From Culex pipiens pallens (lineage: Eukaryota > Arthropoda > Insecta > Diptera > Culicidae): a DNA stretch of 64,000 bases. This document shows positions 46,301-55,300 of this stretch, one piece after another. The notes beneath the pieces are model-generated. The model ran no database searches. It worked only from the letters and a program-made list of their open reading frames with translations, and had not been told where the DNA came from. The stretch's first letter is position 1. Every line of letters starts with the position of its first letter. The stretch covers positions 124,226,187 to 124,290,186 of the forward strand of contig NC_068939.1 in the NCBI RefSeq assembly GCF_016801865.2, given 5' to 3'. The translations under genes were made by a program, and so were the position numbers.

Positions 46301-49300
46301 GAATCGAATTGTTCAAAAACACGCAGAAAAATAAAGCATATTTAAATCAACAAAACGTTTTGTTGATTTGAAAAACAAGATTTTTGTTGCTTCAACGCTA
46401 AACATCGAAGCAACTTTTTCATAACAGCAAAAAACTTTTGTGGTATGGAGAACAATTAAGGTTTGATTCAACGCAAAATTTTGTTAATTATATTCAACAA
46501 TTTTTTTTGGTGAATCAAACCTCGTACAGGCCACAAAAAAAATGCGTGTACATTTGTCTGGAAGATGATAATAACAGGGTAGCCACTCAAGACAGGAAAT
46601 TGGAAAAAAAAGTCGGTAATTCGCCTAAATCCGCCAAAAATCGGGAATTTCTTACAAAAGACGTCAAAAAACATCACCGCACCGAAAACGATGTTTGAAT
46701 TCTAGATTAAATTTTCAAAACAACCTATCCCTCATGGGTTTCCTATGCAGATAGGGCCTTTTGAAAATTTAATCGAGAATTCATTGTATTTTTCGAATTA
46801 TGAGCGAAAATGTAAATTATTGACAAAATCACGCAAAAGTTGTTTATTTCGAGGTTTTCAAATAAGCTTTCTGAACAGTTGGATTGTTTTAAAAACTTTT
46901 TTCAATGCTTATAATGTTACTAGATGTTACTACCAAGGTAATCAAACAACAACGGAACCTTAAAATCATTTAGAGGCTTGGTGATGGAAGTGTTAAATTA
47001 AAATCCACTTGGGGGCAGTATGGACCACCTTTATCCTGCCTTATAAAAACAATCAAAAGTTATGAAATTTTGATTAAATGGATTATTTCACTCCTGGTAG
47101 CTTCAAAAATCACGTTTAATGCAACATTAGTTGATTTTTTAATTGTTTTGAGGCTTATTTGTAAAAATAGTGTCTTTTTTCGATATATTTACACCATTTT
47201 CAAAAATCTTTGTTTTGTTATGTCATTTTTTTATAAAAGTGGTCAAACTTCATGGAAACTATGTTGGAAAGGTCCCTCAAGTCATTTCTTATCACCCTTC
47301 AACGTTGTATTAGGAGAAATGGATTGTTTTCTAAGGTGGCCCATTTCTGCCAAATTCAAATAGTGAAAATCAGCAAATTAGATGGTGATTTCCCTACTTG
47401 TTTGAACATTGTTTTCTAGCTCTTGAATAATTAGGAATATTTAGTACAATTTTCAAATTAAACTTATGAATGTGATCCCCACGTTTCTTCCTCCCCTGTA
47501 GATCCAGAAATGTGTTGGTGTTTGAACATTCGTGCTTAAACTCATCCTTTTAATCGAATCATCTTTGCAGTTAACTTTACTCGGTTGGCCTGGCTTTTAG
47601 AAAAGATTGTGCTATCTTGCTCCTGTCAAAAGATACAGCGTCTTAAAAACTGGTCTAAAACGTGTTTTTTGCTCGGAAATCACGTTTTAGACCAGTTTTG
47701 AGCACGCTGTATCTTTTGACAGGAGCAAGATAGCACAATACTTTCTTCGGGAAAGTTTTAGAGATTTTTCTCAATTTTAACGCTATTGTGTTGGTTTGAA
47801 AAATTTAGTGGAAAATAAAAATGATAAAAATCAAAATGTAAAAGGTTTTTCCATACTAATTCCCATACAAAATTGAAATGCAATGCAGCAACCGAAAAAA
47901 AACATGTTCTAAAAAATCAACCATCTCGAGCCATCCTAATGTACACGTAAAGGTATATCTAAGAGGTGTATTTGGGAAGTTCAATTTTTGAGTGATTTTA
48001 TAGCGTTTCCTCAGTGAGGAAGGCTTCCATTTTTGAAGTATTTTTTTTTTTGTAAATTGGTTGTGAAGCTTCTGTTTTTACGAAAATTGACAAAAGTTTG
48101 ATTTTTGCCTTCCTCACCTCACTGAGGATAGGCTATAAAATCATTCGAAAAATGAACTTCTTTAAAAGGCCTCGTAGACCTACCTTCACGTATATCTATC
48201 GACTCAGAATCAATTTCTTAGCAAATGTCTGTATGTGTGGATGGACGTAGATTTTTTTTTCTCACTCACTTTTCCCGAAACTGGCTTGACCGATTTTGTC
48301 CGGATCTGTGTTTTTAGATCCGTCTACAGGTCCCATAGGTCATATTTTCATACCATTATGTTTAGTAAAGTACTTAAAAAGTTATGCTAAAAAAACGATT
48401 TTGACTAAAGTTCGCAAGATTGTAAAAAGGGTGGTTTTTTGTAAGAAAGGCCGTAATGCTATACATTTTTAGAAAGGTATTTGAAAGATCTTTCCGACGA
48501 GTCCAAAACACTAAAGATCTGATAACCCTATAAAAAGTTATTAGCACTTACGTGTTATTTATGCACTTTTTGGAAGCCGGATCTCAGATATTTTGATTAA
48601 AACGTTGTCCGGATCTTTCAAGCGACCTATCGTTGGATAGATAATCAAAAGACCTTTCCAACGCGTCCAAAGGATCGAAGATCTGACAACCCTATCAAAA
48701 GTTATAAGCATTTAAGTGTTAGATCTGACTACCCTATCATAAGTTGTAAGTACATAAGTGCCCTGCAATATGAAGATCTGACTACCCAATCTAGTGGTAT
48801 GAATAATGAGTCAAATTGATAAAACACTTGATAAAACACCGCCCTTTTGTGTCTATTATGGATAGCACCCTTTAAATTTGAGGAAGGCACCAACCAACCA
48901 AGAGTGGATTAAGTAACGTTTTAAATTGATTTAATTTTTTTTTCTATGGTTGATTTTATCATTTAATAAAAAAAATCTGTTTAAAACCATTCTTAAGATA
49001 AGAAATGCCTATTATTTGAGTTTCTGAAAAATTCGTGGCCGGTTCCAGGTTCCCAAGGGGAAGAATTGTCCTCTCTGGTCCAATAAAAAAATATGCATGT
49101 CAAACTTCATGATTTTTCAAAACCAATGCATAACAAGCGTTTTCATGATAAAATGAAGAATTTGTAAAACTTTGTTTTAATATTACATAAATGGAACAGT
49201 TTACAGATCGGCCAATGTTCAACAAATCATATAAAATCGATAAATGAGCATAATGATTTGCTTTTACCTTCATGTGAAAGCTTTTCTTGCGATCTTTCGA

Positions 49301-52300
49301 TTGATGTATAGACCGGCTATATATTTTTACGTTTTATATCAAGTTTTCAAAGAAAAACATTGACCCTTGAAATCCACAAATTTGGAACACTTTTTTCTTA
49401 CGATGTAAACAAACTTTTTTTCTCTCCAGGAGTACATATTTATTACAAAATAATGAGTTCGCACTCTGAAACCAATAAAACTCATGCTTAGTAATGTTTT
49501 ATGAATGGTCTGATAACTTTTTTATGAAAATATTAGTTAAATTCAGGTGTTCCACAATTGTGGGAGACACAATAACATCCCACAATCATGGAACAGGCAA
49601 TTTGGAGGCAGTGTTTTGGTGCTCTGGATAAAATAGTCTTGAAATGCAGTTTTTGTTTAAAAAGTATTACTTTTACTAGTGAAATAGCAAGAGAATGTTC
49701 AAATAAAGGCCCTAAAATAGCAGGGTCGGCAGAAAAGTTGCATTTTGCATTCTATTGACAAATTACCACAAAAGTGTTCCGAATTTGTGGGTGTTCCGAA
49801 TATGTGGGATGACTGTATCTTTAATAGGTAGCATTTCAAGTCTTCTATTGTAATGTTTTACGTCATCCTCCTGCTGCAGACATTGTCCCATCTCTCTTTC
49901 TCTCCTTGACCTGGTTGCGTCACTGCAACTGACACAGCCACGTAGAAATGCGTGGGCGAAGGAGGACACTGCGTGCGAGACGACTTTATTACTGAGTGCT
50001 CCTCACTGGAGAAAGAGATTTATGGTTGTTGGCTTGGTGTCGTCTGGTTTCGGGGCAGAATTCGTTCAAGAGTAGATTCTCCTAGCTAAATGATTAACCT
50101 TTGTTTTCTTCTTCTTCTTATGTTCACAGATGAAAGAGAGAAGAATGACCCCACGGGCTTCCGTGACGCGGTCATTGCAGGTCTCGAAACCGCTGAAGAT
50201 TTAGAGGGAATTTCCAAGTTTCTTGACATTGGCGGAAACAAACTCGACTATCGTCGCTACGGAGAAGTATTATTCGACATCCTAATCGCTGGTGGACTGC
50301 TTGGTGAGTTCTTCTAGGAACAGCTATTTTTGAGAGGTCGGATTGTAACTTGATTTTTTTCTCTCAACAGTACCCGGAGGATCTATCTCACAAGATGGCG
50401 AGAAACCACGTACCGATTGCTGTATATTCGCAGCACCGGAAGACATGGAATCGATGCGGAACCATGAGCAGGTAGGTTCGACTTCTAGTTAACTAAATTT
50501 GCACATACTAAGCTAGAGCCAGCTAATGTAACAAAACCCCAAATTTTCTGGTGTGGACAAATGTGCAACATTAAACCGGAGTCTCTTGCTTGATGCCCGC
50601 TCCAACCCTTGTGGAGTTGACTCTTTTCTGGGACTCCAACAGTCGTTTCTTGTTTCAATCAGAGAGCATTTCAACTAAACTTCCTTTTCCACCTTCGCAG
50701 ATCTTTACGCGGCTTATGCGCCGATACAAGTACCTCGAGAAAATGTTTGAGGAGGAAATGAAGAAGGTGCTGATCTTCATCAAGGGTTTCACTCCACTGG
50801 AAAGGCTCAAGCTGGCGCGTATGACGGCGCTGTGGATCGGTAAGTTTCGACCCTGAGTCTCGAGATGGTAGGGCACCAGGATCCCCGGATATTTGAAGAT
50901 TCGCCACAAATTGAAGGTTTTTGCGCTGCGCGCACGGTGCCCAGATCAAAACTAGTCTTTTGCTTACATCGGTTGCCCCTCCCCTAAATCGGGGACATGG
51001 GATTCGATGTCAATGAGGACTAGGACAGAACAACAATAAACTTCCGCAAGTTTCGCCAGTCTAACCATCCGCATTCTTCCAGCGAACGCGTCCATTCCGC
51101 CCCATGTGCTGCTCGTGCTGAACAACGAGCACCTGACCAAGGACGGGCTCGCGCTCGAGTTCCTCGTCGAGGTGTTTGTCACGTTCAAGCAGGAGAAGGG
51201 CACCGCCCAGCTGGTGACGATCCTGCGCAAGGGCGGCCTCGATCAGCGCCTGCTGGACTTTCTGCCGATCAACAAGCGCAGCGAGGAGCACCTGAAGGCG
51301 GTCTTCGTCGAGAAGGACCTCGCGGACATCTTCAAGCTTCACAAGGCTCAGGCGAGCCAGGAGGCGAAGCGCGAACTGACGCAGGTGAGGGGACTTTAGT
51401 AGCATTGAGTATCGTAGAGACGCACCAAATTAGAACCTGCCGAGCGTTGACACCACGTTCCGCCGGCAGGTGTCGACTGTGTGCAAGAGTAAAACCCGGC
51501 TGTTTTTTCGACTTTTGTTTATGGTTGGACCGCTCCATCCACGAGCGATTCAGCCATTCGAAAATACACTCGACATCAACAGAGAAAAAACAGAACGTCG
51601 TTCAAGTACCTACAAAGATTGCCACCGTTATTAGTCATCGGAGGAAGGTTGTTCAGAGTTGCAGACAATGACTTTGCGAGGTGAATCACAACACATTTCG
51701 ACGAAAACAAGTTTATCTTGATGTTGCGAGTGAAGTGCTTTGAAAACAATCGCAAAGCGATTTGCACATACTTAGCTAGAGCCAGCTAATGTAACAAAAT
51801 TTCCAAATTTTCTGGTGTAGACAAATGTGCAACAGCAAAATGGAGTCTCTTGCTTGATGCCCTCTCCGACCACCGTGGAGTTGGCTCTTTTCTGAGGCTC
51901 CGACAGTCGCGCTTCTTCTCGCAAACAAACCTCAAGTACACTGGAATCTCGTTTTACGCCTAAACCTCCGTTTGCGCCTTAAAAACATCCGATTTGCGCA
52001 TGTGTTTCACGAAGATTGTAAACAAAACTGATAATTGAAACTGGGTTGAATAGGGACATACAGAGCGAATGGGGACTGTGGGACAATTATGCATTGAAAA
52101 ACAGCAAGAAGTTTACATTTTTAATAGCGTGTTCATCAGTTCACGCTAAAGAAGCCATTACACTATGGCAAACAAACAAACAGCACTTTTTTCGCGTTTG
52201 ACAGTTTGCGGCAAACAAGACAAAATGTATGCAAGCTGACGTTTGTGCAAAAAAGGCGAACAAACAATGCAGACAAACTGTCAAAATGGGCGAGTTTGTT

Positions 52301-55300
52301 TGTTTGCCGTAGTCTAATACCTTCTTAAGTATCGGCTGATCTCATGACATTTTATTTTATTTTGATGAAACTTTCCAAGAGGCTTCCCAATGGCCAAAGA
52401 AGACATGTAGAATTATTAGTTTGTCCCTGGGTGCAGAATAGTGGTTCGCAAAGCGGCTTCAATTTAGAACTGTCAAAGCGGAACCAATTTACTGTTCGCA
52501 AAATGCTACCAAGAAGTGGCAAGTATTGTGATCGATCTATAATTTATTTTGTTCTGTCATCACGTGGTAAACAAAAAAAGGTCTCTTTTGGCCTACCATC
52601 GTTTAGTCTACGAAGAAAAAAAGCGCGAAGCATTTAATTTTTCAGCGAAAACTTTAATATCAACAGATCCAAAATGTTTCAAAACAATTCACGTCAGCAG
52701 CAAAAAATATGTCACGCTTGAGCTTGAACATAGCCTTCTACTTTGTTTTTGTTTACAGCTGTAGTGCAGCTGTATTAGTGGGGAGCAGTGGGGTGCTTTC
52801 GAAAATCACGTTACGCATTCTGTCTTTTCAGCACCCAGGTTTGTCCATACAAGTCTCCACACGATTTCGTATGACATTATTCGAAAATCTGTACAAATTT
52901 TGGGATGGAATTTTCAACTTGGTATCTTGAACAGAGTTGGACTATTCAGAAAAAAAAAAGTTACACTCTAAATCATACCCATAATTTTTATTATCTTTTT
53001 ATCACTAAATTTTCGATTTTTTTAGGACCAAAAAAAAAATATTTTTTTTTGAAAAAAATATCTAATTCAAGCAAAAATTTTTTTTTGCAAGTTATAGAAA
53101 TAGTATTTTGAAAAAAATCAGTATAAAAAAAAACAGATAAATACATATAAAATCCTCTAAGGACCATTGAAAATTCTTGAGTTTTTTTTGATTAGGTCCT
53201 ATAAACATATGAAAGACAATAGTTTATTGGTCCTTTTCAAAAAAAACTCTGGAATTGGACTTTTCGTTTCTGACACACAGTCCAGTCAAGATTAGCTGTA
53301 GCTTGATTATCCGAAGATTTTTTTTATTTTCTTACTTTTAACATCAAATTCGAGTTCTGAGTTCGGATTAAATTAAAAAATGCATTTTTTTTTCAATATT
53401 TCATCCCCGCCGTTTTGGGCGCCATCTCGGATTTAGAACTTCTAAATCATTTTGGCTTAGTTTAGGGGTCATACTTAAGGACGTATTAGACTATAACAAA
53501 TAAACAAACTTTTTGACAGTTTGCTTGAATTTCTCTGTAGAAACGTCAGCCTGCATACATTTGGCTTTGTTTGCAAGTTTGGCAAACTGTCAATCACAAA
53601 AAAGTGCGAGTTTGTTTGTTTGTTTGCCATAGTATAATAGCTACTTTATGCTCAACAATCAAAAATAAGACAAAGAATTTGTTTTTGTGATTCGATTATC
53701 TATGTGAATTTTTTCAAGGTTTCCGGATAATAGAGTCTGAACTGTACTTTCACCCAAACAGGACTCCCAGAAACTTATAGTCCAAACCAAATGGTATTCA
53801 TCACCATTCTGACCTCATCGATTTTTTTTTTAAATTTTTAGGTTAAAATTAAATTTTTGCCATTTTAAAATGTCCAGATCAAAATTAAAAAAAAAAATCT
53901 GGCCGAAAATCTCGGATACGAGAATCTAACAATTATGACTGGAGAAGGGTAGGGTAGAGACCCTAAATAGGGAGACTGGTCTAAGCTTGCTAAATCGATC
54001 TGGCAACGTATGTTTTGAGCTTGGCAACACTGATAAGTTTTGCTGGGCGTAAAGGCAAATGCTCGTTTGGATACGTCAAATTTGCGTCTGTTTGGGTACG
54101 TCAAATTCACTTCGTCCAGTCTCCCTATTTAGGATCTCTAGGGTAGGGAGGATAAGAATTGATTCAAAAACTTGTAAAATTCTGATGGTTGAATTGATTT
54201 TCGGCCTCAAAAAGCTTGAATTAACATGTTCATTTAAATAAAAAAAAAAAAAATCAATTTTTAATTAAACTCCGGTATTTGAATCAAAAAGTTGTTTGTT
54301 GACATAAAATGTTAAATCTATCGAAATCTGTCAAAATCTGAAGTTGTTTGTTGACATAAAATGTTAAATCTATCGAAATCTGTCAAAATCTGCCACAGAT
54401 AATCTTTATTCTGGCATACCGTTGAAAAACTGGCATCCCCAGAATTATCTGGCAACCTTGAATTGGCAGGGATTGCCGGAAATTTGCAAAAAAGCTAGAC
54501 AGTCAGCTTTCATCATCGACTCGATCGTTGAATGCTGACTGAGCGCCCCTGTCATGGGTCATCATTACGAAGCGATCGTCAGTGAACGCACCCGAAGTTG
54601 AAACGAACGAATGTCGAGCTCGACAGACACTCCGCAGCAACCGCGCGAAAGAAGAAGGCAAAAAAAAATCAAAAGGTCCTATGCGCCTATGCGGATAGGG
54701 CCTTTAGAAAAAGAAAAGCGAAAAGTGATGAATGTTCACAAGCCCTGCCTCAAACGATGTAGCACTACTTAAGCAAAGGCGCTTATAATAGTAGTTTATG
54801 CAACAAGTTGCAAAAAGAGGATTTTTTCAGCACGAGTTGTACATTTATCCAACGAGGTTCACCGAGTTGGATAAATACGACGAGTGCTGAAAAAATCAAT
54901 TTTTGCAACGGGTTTCATACAACATTTTTTGCAATTCCGAAAAACACCCATTGAGTGAAATTTTAAATTAAATTTTCATGTATTTTGTCAATAAATCGTT
55001 TTAATCAAAACAATGTTGAAAAGTGTTACTTTTCGAAACAAGTGCTGAAAAGTTCAACTTTTCAGCAACCATTTCAGTTATTTTGAAAAGTGTTGCTATT
55101 CGATTCTATTATTTTTGGTACAGAAAAGTAGGCTATTTCGTCGTTCAAGAATGACAGGAAAAGTTACTAGTTTCACGACGGAATTGCAAAAAAGCCATTT
55201 TCATCAAGGTAAATGAAATTCTGGCTTGCCTGGAAAGCTAGGTTCATTTCACTTAAGTATTCATAGCTTTTGACAGGGCTGCCAGATTTTCAAAGTTTAT

